A DNA stretch of 64,000 nucleotides, from NCBI GenBank assembly GCA_964544145.1, contig CAZJAT010000009.1, positions 5,937 to 69,936 of the forward strand, in the 5' to 3' direction. How positions within the stretch are numbered: position 1 is the stretch's first letter; each line of letters begins with the position of its first letter. A model generated the notes under the pieces. That model worked only from the letters and a program-made list of their open reading frames with translations. It was not told where the DNA came from and did no database searches. This DNA is from CAZJAT01 sp964544145 (GTDB taxonomy: Bacteria > Hydrothermota > 32-111). Positions 27,525 through 36,116 of the stretch are shown here, piece by piece. Position numbers and translations under genes: made by a program.

Positions 27525-29288
27525 TTGGGAATTAAAAATATTGTAAATCCATTATTGCAGCTGAAATTTATTCTGAGAAAGAGAAATACAATCAGAATTC
27601 CTTTTGATGAAAAATTGCCTGCTGAGAGATACAGGGGTTCTCATTACAATGATGTAAATAAATGTATAGGCTGCGGCAATTGTTCGACTATATGTATGAA
27701 TAATGCAATTGATATGATTAAAATTGATAATATTGAATCAAAGGAACAGGACAGCGGACTTAGACCAAGGGTTGATTATGGAAGATGCTGTTATTGCGGA
27801 TTATGCGTTGATATATGTCCGACTGGCTCATTGAATTTTTCAAATGAATATATACAGATCGAAGAATCTCCTGATACATTTGTATACACACCCGGTTTAG
27901 AGAGAAAACATCTAGCTGAGAAAATTTCCTATACACAGGATGTGAGCACCAAGCTGCAGAATCCTTTGCGCATTGAGATGAATCATCTTGAACCGGATAA
28001 ACGCATAAAATCCTTTGCAGAAGAAGTGCTTGGCTACACAATGGAAGAAGCCAGACAGGAAGCACAGAGATGTATGGAATGCGGTATATGTGTTGTAGGA
28101 TGTCCTGATAGGATGCATATACCCGAATATATTAGGGAGATATCGCAAGGTGATAATGTATCTGCATTAAAATTGATGCTTGATAATAATCCCATGTCTG
28201 AGATATGCGGTAAGGTATGTACAAGGCATTGTGAGGATATGTGTGTTGCTGCTGTTGACGGTGAATCAGTTGCTATAAGGTGGCTTAAGAGATACGCATC
28301 CGAACAATTAACAAAACATCTGAATGAATTGAATATTACACCCGCTCCCGACAATAATAAAAAAATCGCTGTTGTTGGAGGCGGACCTTCCGGAATAACG
28401 GCTGCTTATTATTTAAGGCTTCGCGGATATGATGTAACATTATATGAGGAATTGGACCATTTGGGAGGCATGGCGTATGTGGGTATTCCAAGATACAGAT
28501 TACCCATGGAATCCCTGGAAAGGCAGAAAGAACTCCTTGCTCATGTAGGAGTTAAATTCAAATTTTCTACACGTATTGGTGATAATATTAAAATGAAACA
28601 ATTAAGGGAAGATTATGAAGCTGTTTTCCTCGGCATCGGACTCCACAAATCGCGCAAATTGAAGGTTGAAGGCGAAGATCTGCCTGGTATATATCAGGCA
28701 TCCGATTTCTTAAGGAAGATAAATTTGGGAGAAAAGATAGAAGTCGGGGATAGAGTCATTGTTATTGGAGGAGGCAATGTTGCTATAGATGCTGCACGGG
28801 TATCCAGACGTTTAGGCGCTGAAGTATCTATTTACTACAGGAGACGCCATATTGACATGCCTGCTGATAATGAAGAAATTGCAGATACTGAGGCAGAAGG
28901 CATTACTATTATTCCGCAGCGGATTCCAATGAAATTTGAATATGAATTGAAGGAAAAATCCTTTAAATATTACTGCGCACCGGCAAAAATGGTTGATGAC
29001 CCCGAGAGAGGCAGGCCTAAACCCGTTATGATAGAAGGCGAATTGCACTGTATAGAAGATATTGATACCATAATCGTTGCAATAGGACAGGAAGCAGACA
29101 TATCAGCCTTCTCAGAGGTGAACATATTCAACAAATGGGGTAAAATCGATACTGATGAAGATGGAATGACATCCGAAAGCGGTATATTTGCAGGAGGTGA
29201 TACAGTGAACAGCAAAAATGATTTAATATCTGCAGTGGCTGATGGAATAAAGGCAGCAAGAGGTATAGACAAATTCCTGAAAAAATAA
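27525..29288 (+). CDS. NuoI-like ferredoxin fused to NfnB/GltD-like NAD(P)H flavoprotein
   Basis: A 587-residue fusion starting with TTG. Residues 1-110 form a two-cluster ferredoxin (Cys47, 50, 53, 57 and Cys88, 91, 94, 98), the role played by NuoI/MbhN. Residues 160-587 match the NfnB/GltD/sulfide-dehydrogenase type: Cys183, 186, 189, 193 and Cys228, 232, 236, 240, then FAD loop GGGPSG at 285-290, a second nucleotide loop IGGGNVAIDAARV near 420, RRRHIDMPA near 443 and the C-terminal GGDTVNSKNDLISAVADG. The operon has no other NuoI-like gene, so this protein must link NAD(P)H and FAD to the complex. The direction of electron flow is inference. Confidence 0.9.
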   Translation: MGIKNIVNPLLQLKFILRKRNTIRIPFDEKLPAERYRGSHYNDVNKCIGCGNCSTICMNNAIDMIKIDNIESKEQDSGLRPRVDYGRCCYCGLCVDICPTGSLNFSNEYIQIEESPDTFVYTPGLERKHLAEKISYTQDVSTKLQNPLRIEMNHLEPDKRIKSFAEEVLGYTMEEARQEAQRCMECGICVVGCPDRMHIPEYIREISQGDNVSALKLMLDNNPMSEICGKVCTRHCEDMCVAAVDGESVAIRWLKRYASEQLTKHLNELNITPAPDNNKKIAVVGGGPSGITAAYYLRLRGYDVTLYEELDHLGGMAYVGIPRYRLPMESLERQKELLAHVGVKFKFSTRIGDNIKMKQLREDYEAVFLGIGLHKSRKLKVEGEDLPGIYQASDFLRKINLGEKIEVGDRVIVIGGGNVAIDAARVSRRLGAEVSIYYRRRHIDMPADNEEIADTEAEGITIIPQRIPMKFEYELKEKSFKYYCAPAKMVDDPERGRPKPVMIEGELHCIEDIDTIIVAIGQEADISAFSEVNIFNKWGKIDTDEDGMTSESGIFAGGDTVNSKNDLISAVADGIKAARGIDKFLKK

Positions 29289-29941
29289 AAAAACAATTAG
29301 AGAAGATAGCAATATCTGAATCAACATTACAGAGGATATCAGACTATCTCTGTGTTTTAAGATACCTTGAAGACCAAGGTGTGAACACTGTTTCTTCAGC
29401 TATTCTTTCAAAAATGATGAATGTAACGGATTCACAAATAAGGAAGGATCTGTCGTATTTCGGTTCATTTGGAAAACGCGGTGTTGGATATAATGTTCAT
29501 GCATTCATTGAAGCAATTGAAAATATCATGAACCTCAATCAGAAACATAATGTATGCATAATCGGTGCAGGCAGATTAGGCACTGCACTTATGAATTACA
29601 AACGCATGCAGGGAATGCCCTTCAAGGTCTGCGCTGCATTTGATAATGACAAACGTCTCATAGGACAAAAATCAAATGATGTGCGGATATATGATATTAA
29701 ATATCTATCAAAGTATACTGAACAATTTCAATGCGAGATTGCTGTGCTCACTATACCTTCATATGTTGTTCACGAAATATATGCAGCAGTTTCAAAAACA
29801 AAGATAAAAGCAATCCTTAATTTCACTCCCATTATTTTAACCGGAACAAATGATCTGTTAGTGAGAAATCTTGATTTTGTAAGTGAACTTAAGATTATAT
29901 CATACCACCTAAAGGAGAATAAGAATGCTCATAAAGGTTAA
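29273..29941 (+). CDS. rex: redox-sensing transcriptional repressor Rex, rare start codon
   Basis: NADH/NAD-sensing repressor. The winged helix has VSSAILSKMMNVTDSQIRKDL and SYFGSFGKRGVGYNV; the Rossmann part has IIGAGRLGTALMNY and FDNDKRLIG; the tail LKIISYHLKE forms the usual C-terminal region. The first ordinary start in frame is GTG 29381, but this would remove the first helix, which reads on upstream as TLQRISDYLCVLRYLEDQG, matching Rex. No ATG, GTG or TTG exists before it until the frame stop at 29240. ATT 29273 has GAGGT 8 nt upstream; ATA 29285 overlaps the previous stop codon. Location behind the NAD(P)H-linked complex suggests it controls that operon. Confidence 0.87.
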   Translation: MPEKIKKQLEKIAISESTLQRISDYLCVLRYLEDQGVNTVSSAILSKMMNVTDSQIRKDLSYFGSFGKRGVGYNVHAFIEAIENIMNLNQKHNVCIIGAGRLGTALMNYKRMQGMPFKVCAAFDNDKRLIGQKSNDVRIYDIKYLSKYTEQFQCEIAVLTIPSYVVHEIYAAVSKTKIKAILNFTPIILTGTNDLLVRNLDFVSELKIISYHLKENKNAHKG

Positions 29942-30440
29942 AAATCATGAACCTCAAAAACCATTCTATCATTCAGAGGATGCTGACTTGATAGGAGATG
30001 TGCGTGTCGGCGATTATGTTTCAATATGGTTCAAGACAGTTCTGCGGGCTGATATTAATTATATTAAAATTGGGAATTATTCAAATATACAGGATACATC
30101 AGTAGCACATGTAACAGAAGAATTGCCAGTAATATTGGGTGATTATGTAACTGTCGGTCATAATGTAATCATGCACGGATGCAATGTTTCAGATTATGTA
30201 CTGCTTGGCATGGGGTCAATTATTCTCGATAATGCCAAGATAGGAAAGGGATGTATAATCGCTGCTGGTGCTGTTATAAAGGAAAACACAGTAGTTCCTG
30301 ATTTTTCACTTGTAGCCGGTATTCCGGGCACAGTTAAAAAAACATTAGATACTTCTGTTATTGAACAGCTGAAAAAACATGCATTATCATACGTTGATTA
30401 TGCAAAACAGATGAAATCTGACAGCATCGTGAGTGGTTGA
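29925..30440 (+). CDS. gamma carbonic anhydrase-family protein
   Basis: A 171-residue left-handed beta-helix (hexapeptide-repeat) protein. Repeats such as LIGDVRVGDYVSIW and LGDYVTVGHNVIMHG are clear. The three family zinc-binding His are seen in VAHV near 63 and in GHNVIMHG near 80-85. The end IPGTVKKTL is typical. GGAG lies upstream of ATG. It overlaps rex by 17 bases and ends the transcript. Many family members have no proven carbonic anhydrase activity. Confidence 0.88.
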   Translation: MLIKVKNHEPQKPFYHSEDADLIGDVRVGDYVSIWFKTVLRADINYIKIGNYSNIQDTSVAHVTEELPVILGDYVTVGHNVIMHGCNVSDYVLLGMGSIILDNAKIGKGCIIAAGAVIKENTVVPDFSLVAGIPGTVKKTLDTSVIEQLKKHALSYVDYAKQMKSDSIVSG

Positions 30441-30464
30441 CTGTAACAATTTTCATGTTATTAT
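30437..30464 (+). promoter_or_regulatory. sigma-70-like promoter, leaderless arrangement
   Basis: TTGACT (30437-30442), 16-nt spacer, TATTAT (30459-30464). ATG 30471 follows after 6 nt, so the transcript should begin at or next to the start codon. No Shine-Dalgarno is present. The -35 box overlaps the stop codon of the carbonic anhydrase-like gene. Confidence 0.7.
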
Positions 30465-30470
30465 AAAAAT

Positions 30471-31043
30471 ATGAAAAAATTTATTATTAATATTGTAATT
30501 ATATTACTGATATTCAGTAATTGCACATTATTCCGTAGAACTCCCCAATCTTTGAATTCATTTGTTTCACGAACAGAAAATTACAGCGAACTGAGATATA
30601 TCATTCAATCAGATGCAATAAGCAGATTAGACTGCGCATATCTGTTTGCAATGTATTTTCCTCAGCAGACAATGATTGAATACAGCAGTATTCCACTGGA
30701 CCTGCGTGTTAAATTATATTCTAAAACTGCATATTCAACCGTAGTAAGAGGCATTATGCAGTTATTTCCCGACAATACATTCAAACCTGATGAAAAGATT
30801 AGCAGATATCAATTGGCCATATTCTTTACCCGGTATATCACAATGGTTGATCCTTTTTTTGATAAAGGTATGAAGAATATAATTATAAAGGATGTTGACA
30901 GCAAATTCTTTGCATATAAACCGGTTAATACAGTTGTATCAAGAAACATTATGGAATTAGACAATGGCCAATTCAAACCCTATGATTATGTTTCAGGCAA
31001 TGAAGCTGTTGAATATTTCTACAGACTAAGCAGGTTTTACTGA
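30471..31043 (+). CDS. SLH-domain lipoprotein
   Basis: A 190-residue envelope protein. The signal sequence ends in LLIFSNC, a likely lipobox with the lipid-modified Cys at residue 18. Two S-layer-homology-like units are visible: VRGIMQLFPDNTFKPDEKISRYQ near 86-108 with YQLAIFFTRYI, and SRNIMELDNGQFKPYDYVSGNEA near 155-177. It is likely surface- or peptidoglycan-associated. It leads a transcript that runs into DUF512, der and plsY. Confidence 0.8.
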   Translation: MKKFIINIVIILLIFSNCTLFRRTPQSLNSFVSRTENYSELRYIIQSDAISRLDCAYLFAMYFPQQTMIEYSSIPLDLRVKLYSKTAYSTVVRGIMQLFPDNTFKPDEKISRYQLAIFFTRYITMVDPFFDKGMKNIIIKDVDSKFFAYKPVNTVVSRNIMELDNGQFKPYDYVSGNEAVEYFYRLSRFY

Positions 31044-31045
31044 GA

Positions 31046-32272
31046 ATGGCTCTCTCTATAACAAAGGTTTCAAGAAACAGTATTCTCAGAAAATATAATA
31101 TCAGGGCTGGTGATACGATATTATCTGTTAATAATAGGGATATTCATAATTTTGAAGGAATATTGTTTGAATCAGATAATGATTCAATGTTGCTTAGAAT
31201 AAAGACAGAAAAAGAGATTATCATTTCCATTTTAATAAATCGAGATGATTATGTCAGGATTAACACTGAATTCCTTGAAGGAAAGATCATGTCCTGTGTA
31301 AACAATTGCATGTTCTGCTTTGTTAACCAGAATCCGAAGAATCTGCGTAAATCATTATACGTGAAAGATGATGATTACAGACTTTCCCTCTCTTATGGCA
31401 ATTATATCACATTAAGCAATTTGAATTCTTCACATCTAAAGGATATAATAGAACATCATTTCTCTCCATTATATGTTTCCATACATGCAGTAAATGACAA
31501 TATCAGGAAAAAACTCTTTGGACGTGAAAACTCCCTTGATAAACTGAATGAACTTGTCAATAATGCAATACATATACATGCTCAGATAGTGCTTGTTAAA
31601 AATGTTAATGATGGTGAATACCTTTTTGAGACATTGGCATATGCAAAAAAGAATAAATTTCTATCAGTTGGAATTGTTCCTTGCGGATTAACAAGATTCA
31701 GGGAACATCTCCCTCACATTGAATCTATTGACCGTATTTATGCTAAGCATATAATTGATTCAGTAAATGCCTGGAAAAAAAGAGAAAAAGCATTCAATAT
31801 ATATATTGCTGATGAATTTTATTTAAAGGCCGATTACAGTGTCCCTTTAAATTCATATTACAATGATTTCCCTCAAATTGATAATGGTATCGGCATGGTG
31901 AGAGATTTTCTCAATGCTGTCAAACCCTATAAACATATGAATATTATGGAAAATTACAGGATAATAACTGGTAAAGATTTTGGTATATTTTTAATAAATA
32001 ATGGTATATTCAGTAATAGCGTAAGTACAATCACAAATACCTTTTTCGGAGAAACGGTTAGCGTTACCGGATTACTCTCGGGACAGGACATAATAAATTC
32101 ATTGACAAATATCAATGAGAAGCATATTATTCTCTTTCACAGCATTTTCAATGATAATGGTATTACAGTTGATAATATGACCATCAGGGATATAGAAAAT
32201 AAAACGCATAAAAAATTGCACATTATCTATGAATACAAAGATATAAAGGAATATTTAAATGTCAATAATTAG
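31046..32272 (+). CDS. DUF512 radical SAM protein with N-terminal PDZ-like domain
   Basis: A 408-residue protein of the DUF512/TIGR03279 type. The first ~70 residues form a PDZ-like domain (YNIRAGDTILSVNNRDI). The radical-SAM-type cluster CVNNCMFC is near 88-95, followed by FVNQNP, a family feature, and the DDDYRLSLSYGNYITLSN segment. The C-terminal DUF512 part includes GIGMVRDFL and a final FHSIFNDNG region. Family members commonly sit next to der, as here (14-base overlap). The reaction is unknown. Confidence 0.88.
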   Translation: MALSITKVSRNSILRKYNIRAGDTILSVNNRDIHNFEGILFESDNDSMLLRIKTEKEIIISILINRDDYVRINTEFLEGKIMSCVNNCMFCFVNQNPKNLRKSLYVKDDDYRLSLSYGNYITLSNLNSSHLKDIIEHHFSPLYVSIHAVNDNIRKKLFGRENSLDKLNELVNNAIHIHAQIVLVKNVNDGEYLFETLAYAKKNKFLSVGIVPCGLTRFREHLPHIESIDRIYAKHIIDSVNAWKKREKAFNIYIADEFYLKADYSVPLNSYYNDFPQIDNGIGMVRDFLNAVKPYKHMNIMENYRIITGKDFGIFLINNGIFSNSVSTITNTFFGETVSVTGLLSGQDIINSLTNINEKHIILFHSIFNDNGITVDNMTIRDIENKTHKKLHIIYEYKDIKEYLNVNN

Positions 32273-33554
32273 TATAATCGGAAAACCCAATGTAGGTAAA
32301 TCAACACTGTTCAACAGACTCATAGGCAAAAGGGATGCAGTAGTCCATTCAACACCAAATTTAACACGTGACAGACATTATGGCGAATTTGAATGGAGAG
32401 ACAGAATATTCACACTCATTGATACAGGAGGCATTGGCGAAACACAGGACACTGCATTTATCAAAGCTGTTGAAGAACAAGCTGATATTGCAATAAATGA
32501 ATCTCATCTGATATTATTCATTGTAGATAATAGGGAAGCAATCACATCGGATGATTATTATATTGCCGAAAAACTACGCCCATATAAGGATAAGGTCATC
32601 CTTGTTGTCAATAAATGGGATAATCAGAATGATATTATTACATCTGATGCATATGAATTAGGGATTGATTGTATTTTCCCTGTATCAGCAGAACATCAGA
32701 TCAATACAGATTCATTGAAGAATGAGATATATTCAATGCTTCCCGAGAGAAAGAACAGAAGGGTTGATGGTATCAGAATAGCAGCAGTGGGCAAACCAAA
32801 TGTAGGGAAATCCAGCTTTATAAATGCTATTATGAAAGATAACAGAATGATCGTATCAGAAACACCCGGAACCACCAGAGATGCGGTAGACACACATATG
32901 AATTATAAAAATCTTCATTTTATACTTGTTGATACTGCCGGCATAAGGAGAGCATCAAGGATACATGAACCTACAGAATATTATACTGTTCTCAGAAGCA
33001 AATTGGCTATGAAAAATGCTGATATTGTTGTAGTAATCATTGATGCCTCTGAACAGATATCAAAACAGGATAAGAAGATTATTGAGGAGGCAATTGATTC
33101 ACTGAAACCTGTAATGATATGCTTTAACAAAACAGATATCATTGTCAGTGAAGATAAGAATGAATATTACAAAGCATTACGCAGCGAATTCCCATATGCA
33201 GAGCACATACCAATCATAAATACTTCATTCAAAAACAATAAAAATGTATTCAAGGTTATAGACAAAAGTATTGAATTGTATAATATGCTGCCACTCAAAA
33301 TACCTTCTGCACAGCTCAATATACTGCTCTTTGAGATCATTGCACATAAAAAACATCCTATAAAAAAGAATAGAAGGGTGCGTTTTTACCGCTTATATCA
33401 GATAAGGGAAAACCCGGTGAAATTTGTTGTAGAATCATCATTAGGGGCAAATGTTGACAAATCATATAAAAATTATATAATTAATTCAATAAGGGCATCA
33501 TTACCTTTCAATGAAATAAATTTCAGGGTTTATTTCAGGAGTAAAAGCAAGTGA
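32259..33554 (+). CDS. der: ribosome-associated GTPase Der (EngA)
   Basis: Double-GTPase required for 50S assembly. The 431 residues hold two G domains: first GKPNVGKST near 8, LIDTGGIG near 54, NKWDN near 117; second GKPNVGKSS near 175, LVDTAGIRR near 222, NKTD near 286. A C-terminal KH-like domain follows (about 345-431). The start overlaps the DUF512 gene by 14 bases, so translation is coupled. Confidence 0.98.
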   Translation: MSIISIIGKPNVGKSTLFNRLIGKRDAVVHSTPNLTRDRHYGEFEWRDRIFTLIDTGGIGETQDTAFIKAVEEQADIAINESHLILFIVDNREAITSDDYYIAEKLRPYKDKVILVVNKWDNQNDIITSDAYELGIDCIFPVSAEHQINTDSLKNEIYSMLPERKNRRVDGIRIAAVGKPNVGKSSFINAIMKDNRMIVSETPGTTRDAVDTHMNYKNLHFILVDTAGIRRASRIHEPTEYYTVLRSKLAMKNADIVVVIIDASEQISKQDKKIIEEAIDSLKPVMICFNKTDIIVSEDKNEYYKALRSEFPYAEHIPIINTSFKNNKNVFKVIDKSIELYNMLPLKIPSAQLNILLFEIIAHKKHPIKKNRRVRFYRLYQIRENPVKFVVESSLGANVDKSYKNYIINSIRASLPFNEINFRVYFRSKSK

Positions 33555-34174
33555 ATATTATTCTTAAAACATTGATTTACCTTGTCTTAACATATATTAT
33601 TGCAGGTATACCTTCAGCATATATTATTACAAAGCTTATATTGAAAAAGGATATTCGCACAATAGGTTCCGGTAATGTGGGAGCCACTAATGTATATAGA
33701 GCAGGCGGCTTGAAATTAGCAATACCAGTGTTTATATTTGATTTTTTAAAGGGTTTTGTTCCAACATTTATATCATTCTTTGTATTCAACAGGAATGCCG
33801 AGATATCTGTTATTGTAGCAGTTGTTGCAATTATAGGGCATATATTGTCACCTTATCTCAAATTTAAGGGCGGTAAAGGTGCTGCAACATCATTTGGGGC
33901 ATTTATTGTAATATTCCCAATACCAATAGCAGCAGTTCTTGCAGTATTTTCTCTTATTGTACTGACAACTCGTATGGTGGCATTAGGTACAATAATAGCT
34001 GCATGCACATTTCCCGTCTTTTATTATATATTTGGATATATTCTCCATTTTTCACCTCCATTTAAGTATTCAATATATCTGCTTGCTCCGATGATACTTA
34101 TATGTGCATTCATTATATTCAAACATAAATCCAATATTTCACGAATGATTAAAGGTAAGGAAAATAAGATTTGA
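33551..34174 (+). CDS. plsY: acyl-phosphate:glycerol-3-phosphate acyltransferase PlsY
   Basis: Membrane enzyme that uses acyl phosphate (made by PlsX, also in this window) to start phospholipid synthesis. The 207 residues have about five helices and all family motifs: SAYIITKL near 23, DIRTIGSGNVGATNVYRAGG near 34, and KFKGGKGAATSFGA near 97. The start is GTG overlapping the der stop by 4 bases (GTGA). Confidence 0.96.
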   Translation: MNIILKTLIYLVLTYIIAGIPSAYIITKLILKKDIRTIGSGNVGATNVYRAGGLKLAIPVFIFDFLKGFVPTFISFFVFNRNAEISVIVAVVAIIGHILSPYLKFKGGKGAATSFGAFIVIFPIPIAAVLAVFSLIVLTTRMVALGTIIAACTFPVFYYIFGYILHFSPPFKYSIYLLAPMILICAFIIFKHKSNISRMIKGKENKI

Positions 34175-34500
34175 AAGAAAAACTGTACTATTCAATCAAG
34201 GAAGTATCTGAACTGACTGGATTGAAACCCTATGTTCTGCGTTTCTGGGAGAATGAATTCAAGGAATTGAAACCGAGAAAGTATAATGGCAATAGACGTA
34301 TGTACACTGATAAGGATATTGAGACAATTAATACTATAAAATTTCTGCTATATAAGAAAAAATATACAATTAAAGGTGCATGTCAAGTATTAAAAGACAA
34401 GAATCAGGTGAAACAGTTGAAGCTGCAGTTTGAGGAGGATATTGACAAAAATGGCATCCTCAATGAATTAAAGAAAATTTTGCTAATATTAAGGGGATAA
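34171..34500 (+). CDS. MerR-family transcriptional regulator
   Basis: A 109-residue regulator with the MerR winged-helix: YYSIKEVSELTGLKPYVLRFWE near 6-27 and KPRKYNGNRRMYTDKDIETI near 34-53. The rest is a helical tail without Cys or an effector domain. Such short MerR proteins are common beside plsY/der genes. The start is TTG overlapping plsY by 4 bases. Confidence 0.88.
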   Translation: MKEKLYYSIKEVSELTGLKPYVLRFWENEFKELKPRKYNGNRRMYTDKDIETINTIKFLLYKKKYTIKGACQVLKDKNQVKQLKLQFEEDIDKNGILNELKKILLILRG

Positions 34501-34504
34501 TTCA

Positions 34505-35191
34505 ATGAAGAAGAAACATTATAGACTATTCTTGAGCACAGACAGTCAGGCAACAGCCAATCTGGTCGAAAAATCCTTTAAATCATTTGGTTTTTCTGTT
34601 AAGGTAACACCGAATTTGAAGAATATTATTGCCAATCTAAGAGAGTATGGTCCTGACATATTTGTTATTGACACAGATATGAATGATTTTGACTGTGATG
34701 ATATGTGCTCATTGCTAAGTGATACAGAAGACTTAAAGAATCTGCCTATTATTATACTGACACATACACAGCAGGATGCAATGGTTAATAAACATCTTCT
34801 GTCATGTATATATGATTATGTGTATAAACCGGTCAATCCCAATGAACTGCTTTCAAGGGTTCAGATTGCAATATATATGAAGAATAAAATTGCTGAAATG
34901 CTGGAACTTGAACGTGAACACTATGTACGTGCAACTGCTACCACCATGCTTCATGAGATAAATCAGCCCCTATCTGTCATTCTGCTGTCCACAGAATTGC
35001 TGGAAACTCGTATACCGAGGAATGTGGGGGATAAGGAACATCATTATATCAATAAGATCAAGCAATCCATAAATTCAATTACAGATATACTGTACAGACT
35101 CAATTTGGTGGCAGGAGAGGATTATAAGGCGGAAATAATTGATTATACATGCGAAGAAGTAATGCTTAAATTACCCACTTCCTTGTTATAG
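34505..35191 (+). CDS. receiver-like domain plus histidine phosphotransfer (DHp) domain, no ATPase domain
   Basis: A 228-residue signalling protein. Residues 1-125 resemble a receiver domain with the phosphoacceptor region FVIDTDMND near 55 and the KPV segment near 108. The N-terminal acidic pair is weak (LFLSTDSQ in place of LVVDDD). Residues 130-205 form a DHp/HisKA helix pair with the H-box TMLHEINQPLSVILL. The CA/HATPase domain is missing; the frame ends after LKLPTSLL. The next receiver overlaps its end in another frame. It may act as phosphorelay element or be a frame-broken part of a longer protein. Confidence 0.72.
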   Translation: MKKKHYRLFLSTDSQATANLVEKSFKSFGFSVKVTPNLKNIIANLREYGPDIFVIDTDMNDFDCDDMCSLLSDTEDLKNLPIIILTHTQQDAMVNKHLLSCIYDYVYKPVNPNELLSRVQIAIYMKNKIAEMLELEREHYVRATATTMLHEINQPLSVILLSTELLETRIPRNVGDKEHHYINKIKQSINSITDILYRLNLVAGEDYKAEIIDYTCEEVMLKLPTSLL

Positions 35192-35535
35192 ATGATATTG
35201 ATGAAGTGAGAGAATCCATTATTGAAATATTGAAGAATGAACATCTAGATGTACTGAACGCTTCTGATATCATCAATGCAGAGAAGATTATTTCTGCTGA
35301 GCATCAGAATGTTTCCACTATTTTCTGCGATTTAAGGATTGGTAAGCGAAGCGGAATGGAATTATATCATACAACAATGAAAATAGATCCTGATATTAAT
35401 TTTGTCATTATTACCGGTTATCCTATGAAAAAAGAGACACGGCATATAGTCAGTGAATTAAAGATCCCTGTAATAAATAAGCCATTTACAAGACGAAGGA
35501 TACTCTCTGCCCTGAAGCATCAGAAAGCGAGATAG
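35170..35535 (+). CDS. single-domain response regulator, rare start or frameshift
   Basis: A 121-residue receiver domain if read from ATT 35170: THFLVIDDIDEVRES supplies the first strand and acidic pair, FCDLRIGKRSGMEL the phosphoacceptor Asp, VIITGYP the switch Thr, and VINKPFT the conserved Lys. The only ordinary start (GTG 35206) would remove the first strand and acidic pair, so it is probably wrong. The frame opens right after TAA at 35167, inside the end of the previous gene. Either ATT is used, or a one-base frameshift joins both genes into a receiver-DHp-receiver protein. It ends 16 bases inside the convergent YigZ-like gene. Confidence 0.65.
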   Translation: MTHFLVIDDIDEVRESIIEILKNEHLDVLNASDIINAEKIISAEHQNVSTIFCDLRIGKRSGMELYHTTMKIDPDINFVIITGYPMKKETRHIVSELKIPVINKPFTRRRILSALKHQKAR

Positions 35536-36116
35536 GTTTCTTTAAGCACATCTATTGAGTATGCTGAATTGAGTTTCTTCATTCGCTCCATTTCTTTTCT
35601 GCTGACAGCAATTCTCACATATATCTTTTCCTTGAAATCCTCGCTTAATACAGATACCTGCGGATTATTGTTGAGATAGCGGATCAATTCGCCATGTTTC
35701 TTATAATCAGTTGTGATATTCATTATGAATCCCTTTTCCAATTTTCTCAATTTAACAGATGACAGAAGATCTGTGCCTGTATGCGTGTATGCTCTTACCA
35801 AACCGCCTATACCGAGTTTAATGCCGCCAAAATAACGTATTACTGAGATAATAACATTATAGAGGTCATTTTTCTCCAATACATTGTAAAGCGGTTTGCC
35901 TGCAGAATTTCGGGGTTCATTTGCATCAGAAAACTTATATGTATTATCTGCTAATCTGAATGCATAAACAATATGGCTTGCATCTGTAAATTCCTTATGC
36001 AATTTGTCAAGAATATGTTCAGCACTTTCCAATGAATCAACATAATCAATAAAACCGAGAAAATGCGATTTCTTTATTATGTATTCATTCCTCTGCTTAT
36101 CTGTTATTGTGTGCAT
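35520..36116 (-). CDS. YigZ/IMPACT-family protein
   Basis: A 198-residue UPF0029-type protein. Typical blocks: KKSHFLGFIDYVDS near 15, DASHIVYAFRLAD near 44, EPRNSAGKPLYNVLE near 66, and VIRYFGGIKLGIGGLVRAY near 92. The C-terminal ~70 residues are the EF-G domain IV-like part of the family. Last gene of a minus-strand operon (TPR, transporter, this). Molecular function in bacteria is not settled. Confidence 0.92.
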   Translation of the reverse strand: MHTITDKQRNEYIIKKSHFLGFIDYVDSLESAEHILDKLHKEFTDASHIVYAFRLADNTYKFSDANEPRNSAGKPLYNVLEKNDLYNVIISVIRYFGGIKLGIGGLVRAYTHTGTDLLSSVKLRKLEKGFIMNITTDYKKHGELIRYLNNNPQVSVLSEDFKEKIYVRIAVSRKEMERMKKLNSAYSIDVLKETYLAF

